NCBI GenBank assembly: GCA_050181835.1
Contig: JBFXCU010000007.1
Coordinates: forward strand, 37,002-101,001
Source: CAILZL01 sp050181835
GTDB lineage: Bacteria > Pseudomonadota > Gammaproteobacteria > Steroidobacterales > Steroidobacteraceae
Direction of reading: 5' to 3'
Length of the DNA stretch: 64,000 bases
Shown: in pieces, positions 1 to 8,139 of the stretch
How positions within the stretch are numbered: the stretch's first letter is position 1
Layout of the letters: each line of letters begins with the position of its first letter
Notes under the pieces: generated by a model
What the model saw: the letters and a program-made list of their open reading frames with translations, nothing else
What the model was told of the DNA's origin: nothing
Database searches by the model: none
Made by a program: the position numbers and the translations under genes

Positions 1-50
1 CCTGGCGCGCAGCACGTACCGAACCGGCCAAGGCGCTGCGTCATGAATAA
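1..50 (+). CDS. C-terminal end of LolC/LolE-type lipoprotein-releasing permease (partial)
   Basis: Only the last 15 codons are inside the window, read in the frame that starts at base 3 and ends with TAA at 48-50. They read WRAARTEPAKALRHE, which matches the usual LolC/LolE C-terminus where the last transmembrane helix is followed by a P/S-x-R-A-A-R-x-x-P-A-x-A-L-R-x-E tail. The protein would be the inner-membrane permease of the LolCDE complex. The stop overlaps the next ATG by one base, so it is translationally linked to the ATPase gene lolD. Whether it is LolC or LolE cannot be told from this piece. Confidence 0.75.
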   Translation, partial: WRAARTEPAKALRHE

Positions 51-778
51 TGGTCATGAATGAAACTAATGGAACCACTGTGACTGAGACATTGACAGAT
101 AAGCAGCTCGTACTCGAATGTGAGCATCTTGGTAAGCGTTTTGACGATGCAGATACGCGGCTTGATGTGCTGACTGATGTGAATCTACGCATTACCGCCG
201 GTGAGCGTATTGCCATTGTCGGCGTCTCTGGTTCAGGTAAAACCACCTTGTTGCAATTGCTGGGTGGCTTGGACATACCCACCACAGGCGTGGTCAAAAT
301 CGCCGGTGAAGACGTGTCCACTTTGTCTGAAGCAGCGCGCGGGGCACTGCGTAATCGCGCGTTGGGATTCGTGTATCAATTTCATCATCTGTTGCCGGAA
401 TTCAGTGCGCTGGAAAATGTGGCCATGCCGTTGTTAGTGCGACGCATGCCCGTCGAGCAAGCGCGACAGCAGGCCAAAGAGTTGCTGGAACGTGTTGGCT
501 TGGGTGCGCGTCTGTCGCATCGGCCCGGACAATTGTCAGGTGGTGAGCGTCAACGGGCAGCCATCGCTCGCGCCTTGGTGACCAAACCGATGGTGGTACT
601 GGCTGACGAGCCGACTGGCAATCTGGATGGCGCTAATGCGCAGCAGGTTTTTGAATTGATGCTGGAATTGAATCGTGAGATGGGCACGGCGTTGGTGATC
701 GTGACTCACGCGCAAGAGTTGGCAGCGCGTATGCAGCGAGTATTAACGCTGCGTGAAGGCCAGTTGACAGCCAGCTAA
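50..778 (+). CDS. lolD: Lipoprotein-releasing system ATP-binding protein LolD
   Basis: ABC ATPase that powers release of outer-membrane lipoproteins from the inner membrane to the carrier LolA. Walker A GVSGSGKT is at residues 58-65, the Q-loop VYQFHHLLPEF at 108-118, the signature LSGGE at 162-166 and Walker B VVLADE at 182-187. The Q-loop with FHHLLPEF is typical of LolD rather than of other MacB-like ATPases. At 242 residues it is slightly longer than usual because of the N-terminus; ATG 56 is an alternative start. The one-base overlap with the permease end supports a lolCD(E) operon. The carrier gene lolA is also in this window, at 55.7 kb. Confidence 0.93.
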   Translation: MVMNETNGTTVTETLTDKQLVLECEHLGKRFDDADTRLDVLTDVNLRITAGERIAIVGVSGSGKTTLLQLLGGLDIPTTGVVKIAGEDVSTLSEAARGALRNRALGFVYQFHHLLPEFSALENVAMPLLVRRMPVEQARQQAKELLERVGLGARLSHRPGQLSGGERQRAAIARALVTKPMVVLADEPTGNLDGANAQQVFELMLELNREMGTALVIVTHAQELAARMQRVLTLREGQLTAS

Positions 779-781
779 CGC

Positions 782-1807
782 ATGACCATAAACCATTTGC
801 AGCTGGTCATACCCGAGTTGCTGGCCCAATTGCGGCAATCACCGGATGGCGACGCCAAGCATGATGCATTGCCAGCACTACGTCAGTGTCTACAACAAGG
901 CGAACGTAGCCGTCTGTGGCAATCGGACGATATATCGCATGCGCATCTGGAGTCGTGGCAGCAATCATTACTCGCTGCGTTGCCTTCTGAGCTGCGGGTG
1001 CATGCGTTACCCAGCGCGGCATTAACCTGGCGGGGCGAGGGCGGTGCGCAGCGTAAGGGCAGTTGTCTGCTGGCAGAGCCGGTGCATTTGCAAGCCGGCA
1101 TGGATGATCTGCGTTATTTGCAGTCGCCCCCGCTGACTGATGAAGAAGCAACGCAGTTGTTGCATAGCTTGCAACCATTGCTATCACTGGCTGGCTTCGA
1201 ACTGGCGCTCACAGCAGATCAGGCAAACGGTACCTGGTACTTATGGTGTGATCGTGATTTACAGCTCACCACTTTTTCGCTGCGTAGCCAGTGTGCGGCG
1301 CGCATCTATGACCTCATGCCACAAGGGGCAGATTCAGCCGGGTTGCGTCGCTTGATGACGGAAATTCAAATGTTGCTGCACGACCATCCGGTGAATAAAC
1401 ATCGAGAGCGTCGTAGCCAGTTGACGGTGAATGCACTGTGGTTTGCTGGCGCAGGGGATTTGACGTTGGTGTCGCAGCCGTTACCACAGCGAGTAATGAG
1501 TGATGCCGTTTATATGCGTGGTCTGTGCGAGCATTTGCACACGGACTGCTGGCCGATGCCATCCGATGTGCCCTCATTACTTAGTGTTGATACGTTACAG
1601 GTGCTAATGGTACTGCCCGCCATGTCATTGGCGGCAGTGGAGTCAGCTTGGTTGCAACCGCTGCTTGCGGCCTTGCAGGATGGCGAAATAAAGCAACTTG
1701 ATCTGTATCTCGATCAGTGGTGTATTCGCATGCGGGGTGGGCGATGGCAGCAACTACGGCGGCGGTTTACAGGTGATCGCCATGACATTGCCGAGCTACT
1801 GATATGA
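782..1807 (+). CDS. RpfE-like COG4255 protein (phosphoglycerate-mutase-related, function unproven)
   Basis: A 341-residue protein resembling the family that databases label RpfE or 2,3-bisphosphoglycerate-independent phosphoglycerate mutase regulatory protein. Recognisable pieces are AEPVHLQAGMDDLRYL near residues 98-113, the N-terminal part of the family fold, and VNALWFAGAG near 216-225, where relatives usually have N-x-L-W-x-W/G-x-G. No complete metal-binding set of a phosphatase/mutase is visible, so enzymatic activity is doubtful. It starts three bases after lolD ends and overlaps recJ by four bases (ATGA), so it sits in one operon between them. An rpfE-recJ pair is known in Xanthomonas. 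The actual role is not known to me. Confidence 0.65.
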   Translation: MTINHLQLVIPELLAQLRQSPDGDAKHDALPALRQCLQQGERSRLWQSDDISHAHLESWQQSLLAALPSELRVHALPSAALTWRGEGGAQRKGSCLLAEPVHLQAGMDDLRYLQSPPLTDEEATQLLHSLQPLLSLAGFELALTADQANGTWYLWCDRDLQLTTFSLRSQCAARIYDLMPQGADSAGLRRLMTEIQMLLHDHPVNKHRERRSQLTVNALWFAGAGDLTLVSQPLPQRVMSDAVYMRGLCEHLHTDCWPMPSDVPSLLSVDTLQVLMVLPAMSLAAVESAWLQPLLAALQDGEIKQLDLYLDQWCIRMRGGRWQQLRRRFTGDRHDIAELLI

Positions 1808-3540
1808 GTAAGCGAACTATACGACGTCGTTTGCTGGCCGACCTCACGCCAGCTAGCTTGCACGCTTCACCGTTGTTGTCGCGCTTATATGCCTTGCGCG
1901 GCGTAGCCAACACAACTGAGCTGGATCATTCACTGGAGCGCATGATTCCTGTTAGTGCATTGGGCGGCGTGGATGAAGCGGTTGCCTTGCTGCTGGCGCA
2001 TTACGCTAAACAAAGCCACATTGTCATTATCGGCGACTTTGATACCGATGGTGCCACCAGCACGGCCTTGGTGGTGCGACAACTGCGCCGACTGGGCTTT
2101 CATCACGTTGAGTTTCTGGTGCCGAATCGCTTCACCTTTGGTTATGGCCTGACACCGGAGATCGTAGCGCTCGCTGCCCAAGGTAACTCAGCGCAGCGCA
2201 AACCAGACCTACTCATCACCGTTGATAACGGTATTTCTAGCGTCGCTGGTGTGGCGGCGGCGAATGCATTGGATATCGAAGTGTTGGTTACCGATCACCA
2301 CTTGGCAGGGAACGAACTGCCGCAAGCCACCGCCATTGTGAATCCCAATGCGCCCGGTAATGATTTTCCGAGTAAGGCATTGGCCGGTGTTGGGGTGGCG
2401 TTTTACTTGATGGCGGCGTTAACCCGCGCCATGACTCAGCAAGGGTTGGTGGTGGCGGACAAGACCTCAGTCGCGCAACTGCTTGATCTGGTGGCGCTGG
2501 GAACGGTGGCCGACGTGGTGCCATTGGATGCTAACAACCGCATTCTGGTGGCGCAGGGCATGAAGCGCATTCGTGCGGGTCGCTGTGTTCCCGGTATTCG
2601 CGCCATGCTGGAAGCAGCCAACAAACGCATTGAAACCTGTGTCGCCGCTGATCTGGGGTTTCAAGTCGGGCCGCGCTTGAATGCAGCGGGAAGGCTGGAT
2701 GATATGTCGCTGGGTATTCAATGCCTGCTCACCGATGACATGAACGCCGCGCGCGCCATCGCAGCACAATTGACGCAGATGAATCTGGATCGTCGCGATA
2801 TTGAACAACAGATGCAGGCCGAAGCCATGACCATTCTGGAACAGATGCAACTGGATACTGATGCATTGCCCTTGGGTCTATGCCTGTATGAAGCATCTTG
2901 GCATCAGGGTGTGGTGGGGCTGGTAGCGTCACGAGTGAAAGACCGTGTGCATCGACCCGTGATCGCCATGGCAATGTCTGATGAGACGACGTTAAAAGGC
3001 TCAGGCCGTTCCATCCCCGGCGTGCATATTCGTGATGTACTAGATGCAGTTGCGGCGCATCACCCCGGACTGATTGATAAATTTGGCGGCCATGCGATGG
3101 CGGCGGGGCTGTCCATCGGTGCCGATAAACTTGAAGTTTTTCGTGCTGCCTTTAACGAAGAAGTAAATCGCTGGATGACCCACGACGATGCCATTGGTGT
3201 CGTGCTCAGTGATGGCGAGCTGGCCGCCAACGAATTTAGCCTCGACACCGCCAAACAACTGCGTGAGTCTGGCCCTTGGGGGCAGAACTTCCCTGAACCA
3301 CTGTTTGATGGTCAGTTTCGTGTTGTCGATGCACGCATCTTGGGTGAACGGCATCTGAAATTGAAAGTCGCTATTGGCAACGACACCGTTGAAGCCATTG
3401 CCTTCCGACATTTTGATGATGATGACGCACCACAAGTTCACAGCGGCGATACAGTTCACCTAGCTTATCGGCTGGATGTGAACGAGTTTCGCGGTGATGA
3501 GCGGTTGCAGTTGATAGTGGAGAATCTCGAACGGGTATAG
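1804..3540 (+). CDS. recJ: Single-stranded-DNA-specific exonuclease RecJ
   Basis: 5'-3' single-strand exonuclease of the DHH superfamily, acting in RecFOR recombination and mismatch repair in the cytoplasm. Metal-ligand motifs are visible: DFDTDG at residues 78-83 (usually DYDADG), DNG at 141-143, DHH at 164-166, and the DHHA1 glycine motif GGHAMAAG near residue 427. A C-terminal OB-like domain follows (about 460-570). The length of 578 is normal. The ATG overlaps the end of the rpfE-like gene by four bases, indicating translational coupling. A short inverted repeat (CGGATGCTATCCG followed by three T) directly after the stop may be a weak terminator before prfB. Confidence 0.95.
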   Translation: MSKRTIRRRLLADLTPASLHASPLLSRLYALRGVANTTELDHSLERMIPVSALGGVDEAVALLLAHYAKQSHIVIIGDFDTDGATSTALVVRQLRRLGFHHVEFLVPNRFTFGYGLTPEIVALAAQGNSAQRKPDLLITVDNGISSVAGVAAANALDIEVLVTDHHLAGNELPQATAIVNPNAPGNDFPSKALAGVGVAFYLMAALTRAMTQQGLVVADKTSVAQLLDLVALGTVADVVPLDANNRILVAQGMKRIRAGRCVPGIRAMLEAANKRIETCVAADLGFQVGPRLNAAGRLDDMSLGIQCLLTDDMNAARAIAAQLTQMNLDRRDIEQQMQAEAMTILEQMQLDTDALPLGLCLYEASWHQGVVGLVASRVKDRVHRPVIAMAMSDETTLKGSGRSIPGVHIRDVLDAVAAHHPGLIDKFGGHAMAAGLSIGADKLEVFRAAFNEEVNRWMTHDDAIGVVLSDGELAANEFSLDTAKQLRESGPWGQNFPEPLFDGQFRVVDARILGERHLKLKVAIGNDTVEAIAFRHFDDDDAPQVHSGDTVHLAYRLDVNEFRGDERLQLIVENLERV

Positions 3541-3615
3541 CCGGATGCTATCCGTTTAACTCGTGCGCCCATCTGCTATCCTTGCGCCCCTGAAATTTTG
3601 ACCGAGTTTTGCCCG

Positions 3616-4711
3616 ATGGAAGTCAACCTGATTCGCCGCAGCATTGAAGACCTGACCGAACGCAGCACTGTGTTACGGGGGTTTCTTTGAATACGATAAC
3701 AAGGCTGAGCGCCTGACCGAGGTTACGCGCGAACTGGAAGATCCCAAAATCTGGGATACGCCTGCCAGAGCGCAGGAACTAGGTCGCGAGCGCGTCGCGC
3801 TGGAACAAACCGTCAATATGCTGGATCGCATCAAGTCGAGTCTGAAAGATGCGACTGACCTGCTCGATATGGCGGTCGAAGAAAATGACGTGGATACGGC
3901 TGCGGAAGTGGAACGTGATGTCGCCGTGATCGAAAAAGATCTGAAGAATCTGGAATTCCGGCGCATGTTCCCCGGCCAGATGGATTCGCACAACGCCTAT
4001 CTGGATATTCAGGCTGGCGCCGGTGGTACCGAAGCGCAGGACTGGGCCAATATGCTGATGCGCATGTATATGCGTTGGGGCGACGCCCGGGGCTTCAAGA
4101 CCGAAATCACCGACGCCAATGGTGGTGAAGTGGCCGGCATCAAGAGTTGTAGTATCAGCTTTGAAGGCGACTATGCTTATGGCTGGTTGCGTACCGAAAT
4201 TGGTGTGCATCGCTTGGTGCGTAAGTCACCATTCGATTCCAACGCACGCCGCCACACCTCATTTGCCTCGGTGTTCGTCTCGCCGGAAATTGATGACGAT
4301 ATTGATATCGTGGTGAACCCTGCTGATCTGAGAACCGACGTGTATCGATCCAGCGGTGCGGGTGGTCAGCACGTCAACAAGACCGAGTCGGCGGTACGTA
4401 TCACACACATTCCCAGCGGCATTGTCGCCGCCTGTCAGGCGGAACGCAGTCAGCACAAGAATCGCGATAAAGCGATGAAGATGCTCAAGGCCAAGTTGTA
4501 CGAGCTGGAAGTGAACAAGCGTAACGCCGCTTCCCAGGTGCTGGAAGATTCCAAGTCGGATGTAAGCTGGGGTAATCAGATTCGCTCCTACGTGCTGGAT
4601 CAATCACGCATCAAGGATCTACGTACTGGTGTGGAAGTGGGTAATACCACTGCCGTGCTGGATGGCGATCTGGATCAATTCATGGAAGCAAGTTTGAAGC
4701 AGGGGCTTTGA
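3616..4711 (+). CDS. prfB: Peptide chain release factor 2, with programmed +1 frameshift
   Basis: RF2 recognises UGA and UAA stop codons and triggers peptide release. Reading starts at ATG 3616, meets an in-frame TGA as codon 25 (3688-3690), and continues in the +1 frame (GAA at 3689) to 4711. The assembled protein is 364 residues, essentially the length of the E. coli protein. The anticodon-like tripeptide SPF falls at 204-206 and the catalytic GGQ at 249-251, both at the expected places. A gene caller that ignores the shift will start at 3818 and lose the N-terminal 67 residues. lysS follows, as in many proteobacteria. Confidence 0.95.
3676..3691 (+). promoter_or_regulatory. RF2 autoregulatory +1 frameshift site
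   Basis: The site reads CGGGGG TTT CTT TGA A: a Shine-Dalgarno-like G-run, three bases, the slippery CTT codon, then the in-frame UGA. This is the known RF2 autoregulation signal (low RF2 lets the ribosome slip +1 on CUU). The base after UGA is A, where the widely conserved context is UGAC, and the SD-like run begins CGG rather than AGG. Confidence 0.93.
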
Positions 4712-4723
4712 AGATTTTATTAA

Positions 4724-4751
4724 GGCTGTGGGCTGTGGACTGTGGACTGTG
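4724..4751 (+). repeat. Four tandem heptamers GGCTGTG/GACTGTG
   Basis: Four contiguous 7-bp units: GGCTGTG, GGCTGTG, GACTGTG, GACTGTG. They lie in the prfB-lysS gap just downstream of prfB. They look like the short tandemly repeated heptamers seen in several bacterial genomes; no coding or terminator role is visible. Confidence 0.8.
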
Positions 4752-4772
4752 GTTGGAAAATCAGATTCTGAC

Positions 4773-4800
4773 CTACGGCTTACGGCCTATGGCCTTCAGC
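4773..4800 (+). repeat. Four degenerate tandem heptamers CTACGGC
   Basis: Four contiguous 7-bp units: CTACGGC, TTACGGC, CTATGGC, CTTCAGC. The array is 21 bp after the first heptamer array and has the same period but a different unit. It ends 25 bp before the lysS start, so it is within the leader of lysS unless lysS is read through from prfB. Confidence 0.75.
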
Positions 4801-4825
4801 CCAATTGCATTAATTGGGTATAGAC

Positions 4826-6328
4826 ATGACTGACACACCGCAAGATCAACCTATCGACGAAAATCACCTGATCGCCGAACGTCGCGCCAAGCTGGCCAAG
4901 TTGCGCGAAGCGGGGCAGGCGTTTCCGAATGATTTTCGGCGTGATGCGTTGGCCGACGATTTGTTTATGCTGTATGGCGAGCATGACACTGAATGGTTTG
5001 AGAACAATGCTATTCCCGTCAAAGTTAGTGGCCGCATGCTGGCCAAGCGTGTCATGGGCAAAGCCAGCTTTGCCAAGATTCAGGATCACAGCGGCCAATT
5101 GCAGTTATTCCTGCAACAAACCGCACTTGGTGAAACTTACGATGCCTTCAAAGGCTGGGATGTGGGCGACATTCTTGCCGCCGAAGGGACGCTGTTCAAA
5201 ACCAAGACTGGTGAACTGTCGGTCAAAGTGACTACCTTGCGATTGTTGGTGAAGTCACTGCGACCTTTACCAGATAAGTGGCATGGCCTGTCAGATCATG
5301 AAACCCGCTATCGCCAACGCTATGTGGATCTGGTGATCAATGCCGACAGCCGCAAGGTATTCACCACGCGCACGCAAATCATCAAATATCTACGTAGTTT
5401 TCTCGATGCCATGAGCTTCATGGAAGTGGAAACACCGATGATGCAGGTGATTCCCGGTGGCGCTACGGCCAAGCCTTTTATGACGCATCACAATGCGCTG
5501 GATATGCAGATGTATATGCGCATCTCGCCTGAGCTGTACCTGAAACGCTTGGTCGTCGGCGGCTTTGAGCGCGTGTATGAAATCAATCGCAGCTTCCGTA
5601 ACGAGGGCTTGTCAACGCGCCATAATCCTGAGTTCACCATGGTGGAGCTGTATCAGACTTACGCTGACTACCGCGATCTGATGGAGTTGGTTGAGCGTCT
5701 ACTGCAAGGGTTGTGCGACATGGTGTTGGGTACACGCAGTATTGAATGGGAAGGTCAGCAGCTTGATATTGCTCAACCATTCCGGCGCGTGACTGTTGAA
5801 GAAGTGATCGTTGAACACAACGATGGCATGGATCGCAGTAAGTTACGTGATCTGGCTTATTTACGTACTTGGTGCGATCAGCTCAAGATTCGTTACAAGG
5901 AGAGCGATGGTGTGGGCAAGCTGCAAATAGAGATATTTGAAAAGACCGGTGAACATCAGCTAACGCAACCCACCTTCGTGTATCACTATCCGGCAGAAGT
6001 ATCGCCACTGGCGCGCCGCAACGATGACGATTCCTTCCTGACTGATCGCTTTGAGTTTTTTGTCTGTGGCCGCGAACTGGCCAATGGCTTCTCTGAGTTG
6101 AACGATGCCGAAGATCAGGCCGAGCGTTTCCACGAACAGGTATCACGCAAGTCAGACGGCGATGATGAAGCCATGTTCTACGATGCTGATTACATTCGTG
6201 CGCTCGAATACGGCATGCCACCTACGGCAGGGTTAGGCATCGGTATTGATCGGCTAGTGATGTTGCTCACCAACTCCAGCTCGATTCGCGATGTGGTGCT
6301 GTTCCCGCATATGCGGCCAGAGAGTTAA
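4826..6328 (+). CDS. lysS: Lysyl-tRNA synthetase, class II
   Basis: Charges tRNA-Lys. The start at ATG 4826 (MTDTPQDQ) is preferred over an upstream in-frame TTG at 4814, giving 500 residues, typical of bacterial class II LysRS. The N-terminal OB anticodon-binding domain covers about residues 55-150. Class II motif 2 is FRNEGLSTRHNPEFTMVELY in the middle, and motif 3 GLGIGIDRLVMLL is near the C-terminus. The protein ends with LFPHMRPES, close to the usual LFPxxRP ending. It lies downstream of prfB as in many proteobacteria, separated by the heptamer repeats, and is followed by a strong inverted repeat. Confidence 0.96.
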   Translation: MTDTPQDQPIDENHLIAERRAKLAKLREAGQAFPNDFRRDALADDLFMLYGEHDTEWFENNAIPVKVSGRMLAKRVMGKASFAKIQDHSGQLQLFLQQTALGETYDAFKGWDVGDILAAEGTLFKTKTGELSVKVTTLRLLVKSLRPLPDKWHGLSDHETRYRQRYVDLVINADSRKVFTTRTQIIKYLRSFLDAMSFMEVETPMMQVIPGGATAKPFMTHHNALDMQMYMRISPELYLKRLVVGGFERVYEINRSFRNEGLSTRHNPEFTMVELYQTYADYRDLMELVERLLQGLCDMVLGTRSIEWEGQQLDIAQPFRRVTVEEVIVEHNDGMDRSKLRDLAYLRTWCDQLKIRYKESDGVGKLQIEIFEKTGEHQLTQPTFVYHYPAEVSPLARRNDDDSFLTDRFEFFVCGRELANGFSELNDAEDQAERFHEQVSRKSDGDDEAMFYDADYIRALEYGMPPTAGLGIGIDRLVMLLTNSSSIRDVVLFPHMRPES

Positions 6329-6355
6329 GCGAAGACGTATTTTGTAGCTTGCTTT

Positions 6356-6417
6356 GTAGGCTGGGTGCCTCACCCAGCATTAATGCGACAAGATGCTGGG
6401 TGAGGCACTCAGCCTAC
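6356..6417. repeat. REP-like inverted repeat, 25-bp arms
   Basis: The left arm is 6356-6380 and the right arm 6393-6417, with one mismatch over 25 bp and a 12-bp loop. The outer ends read GTAGGCTGGGTG and CTCAGCCTAC. There is no U-run, so it is more like a dispersed REP/MITE-type palindrome than a classical terminator, although it could end lysS transcription or protect the 3' end. Confidence 0.8.
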
Positions 6418-6431
6418 GGGTCTATTGCAGA

Positions 6432-6752
6432 CTATTTCCGGTCACGGCGGTTATCGCGGTCGTCTCTGTCTTTATTTCCTCGACCGTTCCGGACTTTGAA
6501 CTTGGTCTCTTTAGGGTAGCGATTTCTGGGGAGATTCGCCCAAGGACCGGATCTTGAGGTTGCGTAGCGCCAGCGGTTGTTGTTGTAGTAGTAGTAATAG
6601 CCGCTTTGATAGAAATATGGTTCCGCGTCCAATTCCACTATCAGCGGAAGTGGGGGTGCCATAACCCTTACCGAACCACGGCTCGGGGGTGCCACCAAGC
6701 ACGCACTCAGCAGCAATGCCATGAGGGGTGCAACAATTAGCATTTTGTACAT
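6432..6752 (-). CDS. Small exported lipoprotein, YXWGXW/DUF6515-like, unknown function
   Basis: A 106-residue protein starting MYKMLIVAPLMALLLSACLVAPP, a clear signal peptide with lipobox LSAC, so lipidated at the Cys near residue 18. The start at 6752 has an AGGAG ribosome site. The middle is Tyr-rich (YYYYYNNNRWRYA, then SGPW), similar to the Tyr/Trp-rich section of the neighbouring broken gene at 6953-7842. The C-terminus is highly charged (DRDDRDNRRDRK). A longer in-frame reading from 6860 is rejected because it lacks a signal peptide and would cover the 18-bp motif at 6841-6858. Probably an envelope protein of the stress island; the function is not known. Confidence 0.7.
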   Translation of the reverse strand: MYKMLIVAPLMALLLSACLVAPPSRGSVRVMAPPLPLIVELDAEPYFYQSGYYYYYNNNRWRYATSRSGPWANLPRNRYPKETKFKVRNGRGNKDRDDRDNRRDRK

Positions 6753-6840
6753 GGCGATTCTCCTGCAGTAGGCGGTGTAGGTAGATATAACTCTACACCT
6801 GTGTCGATGCACTTGGATACTGAATGCGCTTTCTCGGGGT

Positions 6841-6858
6841 GTCTGTACGATATCGAAC
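6841..6858 (+). promoter_or_regulatory. Island motif copy 1
   Basis: GTCTGTACGATATCGAAC, 16 of 18 positions to the consensus GTCTGTWCGYTRVCGMAC. It lies 88 bp upstream of the lipoprotein start at 6752 (minus strand), with the AGAC tail pointing to that gene. Confidence 0.6.
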
Positions 6859-6952
6859 ATAACAACTGATCCTGATCAAACGGCGTGGCTGGACGCAATT
6901 TGATTGCCGACCTCGGTTGTCGTTGCCCATTGCGCTCGTCATTCCTTACTCC

Positions 6953-7842
6953 TTACTCCTTACGTTGATCCTCTTTGTTACGTTCGCTGTTCTTGTCCAA
7001 GTTCGGTTTCTTTTTTGGTTGCTGCGGGTTTTCGTTACGCTGCGAAGCCACTGTACCGGAGGATTGATCGGGTCGCTGACGTTCGGTGTTTTGTTGTGCT
7101 GGAGGCGACGGCTGCTGACGGGTGTTTTTGCCTACAGAGGCGGGCTGTTGCGGAGATGCATCTCTCGGTTCGATACGTTCATTGTTGCGCGCATCAGAGT
7201 TGTTGCGTGATGGTTCCTGCGTTGTACGGCCAGTGACTGGTGCACGTTGCGTGGGTTGTGACCGCTCTTGTCGGACTACCGGCGTGCGTGGTTGGTAGTG
7301 GTAGTTTTTGCTCCGCAGTTCCCGTTGCTGTTCCACTCGTGGATAGTGGTCGCGGTTGTATTGCCGTTGATAAATGGGCAAGGGCGCAGGCGCAGGTGCT
7401 GTGTTGCGATTCCACTGGTTCCAGCCACTTCGATGCCGAGACCAGTCATTGCCCCAGTGCTCATCCCAGCGCGGTGCGGCATCCCGCCGCCAGCTGAGAA
7501 AATACTGTGGCGGCAGACGGTAGTACCGAACCGGGATGCGCAGTACGAATTCCGGCACATATCATATATTGGTTGTACCAAGTCCCATGGGCCATTGTAC
7601 CAGTCGCTCTGATACCAGTAGTCGTCCTGATATACCCAGTAATAACCATCGTAGAAGAAGTAGTTTGAATTCAGATCCGGCGCGTAATACACCGGATAGC
7701 CCGGCACTCGCACCAGTTGTGGGTACACCGGCAAGTTGATGCCAATGCTGAGATTGGCTGATCTGATGCCAATGCTCACTTGTGCCGTGGCCGGTGTGAT
7801 GATGCACCACAGTAGTGATGCTAGAATCAGCTTGTTACGCAT
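6953..7842 (-). pseudogene. Exported Tyr/Trp-rich protein gene broken by a 5-bp duplication
   Basis: The frame starting at 7842 (MRNKLILASLLWCIITPATAQ, signal peptide, upstream GGAG) runs through GYYWVYQDDYWYQSDWYNGPW and then loses sense after the tandem CATAT CATAT at 7558-7567. The family sequence resumes in another frame (PEFVLRIPVRYYRLPPQYF, then RWDEHWGNDW and RSGWNQWNR) and ends at 6953 with a long Gln/Arg/Pro-rich disordered tail. Removing one CATAT copy joins the two halves into one protein of about 295 residues, the expected layout of this proteobacterial exported family. Either the strain has a pseudogene, or phase variation or a sequencing error is involved. The function of the family is unknown. 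Confidence 0.75.
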
Positions 7843-7987
7843 GACATGTTCTCCGCGATGAGAAAAGTAAGCCTGATCAGGAAATCGTTCGATTAACGAA
7901 GGAAAACTCTGTGGGGCAAGCTCAGGACGAGTGTATCTGATCAGATGTGATCCAAGTGCGTGCAATCTAGAGTGCGGCCATTGTAGC

Positions 7988-8005
7988 GTCTGTACGCTAG
8001 CGCAC
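7988..8005 (+). promoter_or_regulatory. Island motif copy 2
   Basis: GTCTGTACGCTAGCGCAC, a full 18/18 match to the consensus. It lies in the divergent region between the broken gene (start 7842, minus) and the outer-membrane barrel gene (start 8140, plus). Its tail points to 7842, and in that direction a TACAAT hexamer follows two bases after the motif, a possible -10 box. Confidence 0.7.
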
Positions 8006-8032
8006 TTGCTGATGTCGCCATTCATCAACAAG

Positions 8033-8050
8033 GTGTGTCAGCGTACAGAG
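8033..8050 (-). promoter_or_regulatory. Island motif copy 3
   Basis: On the minus strand it reads CTCTGTACGCTGACACAC, 16/18 to the consensus. The tail points to the barrel gene at 8140, 89 bp downstream. Copies 2 and 3 together serve the two divergent genes. Confidence 0.6.
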
Positions 8051-8139
8051 AAAGAGTTTCTCGATGTGTAGCCTTGCTGTTGTCTGGCATTCATGTTGAA
8101 TGCTGTTTGGGATTTCCAACTCAATACTAAGGAACCATC

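Noticed and set aside
3818..4711. A stand-alone 297-residue prfB starting at 3818
   Set aside because: The in-frame sequence continues upstream to the programmed frameshift, and the full protein from 3616 has the correct length and motif positions.
4724..4800. Heptamer arrays considered as a CRISPR array
   Set aside because: Units are 7 bp, contiguous, without unique spacers; no cas genes are in the window. I saw no CRISPR array anywhere.
7276..8031. A 251-codon minus-strand frame starting at 8031
   Set aside because: The first 63 codons lack gene features and would cover both island motif copies; the real start is at 7842 (signal peptide, GGAG), and the 3' part after 7560 is out of frame with the family.
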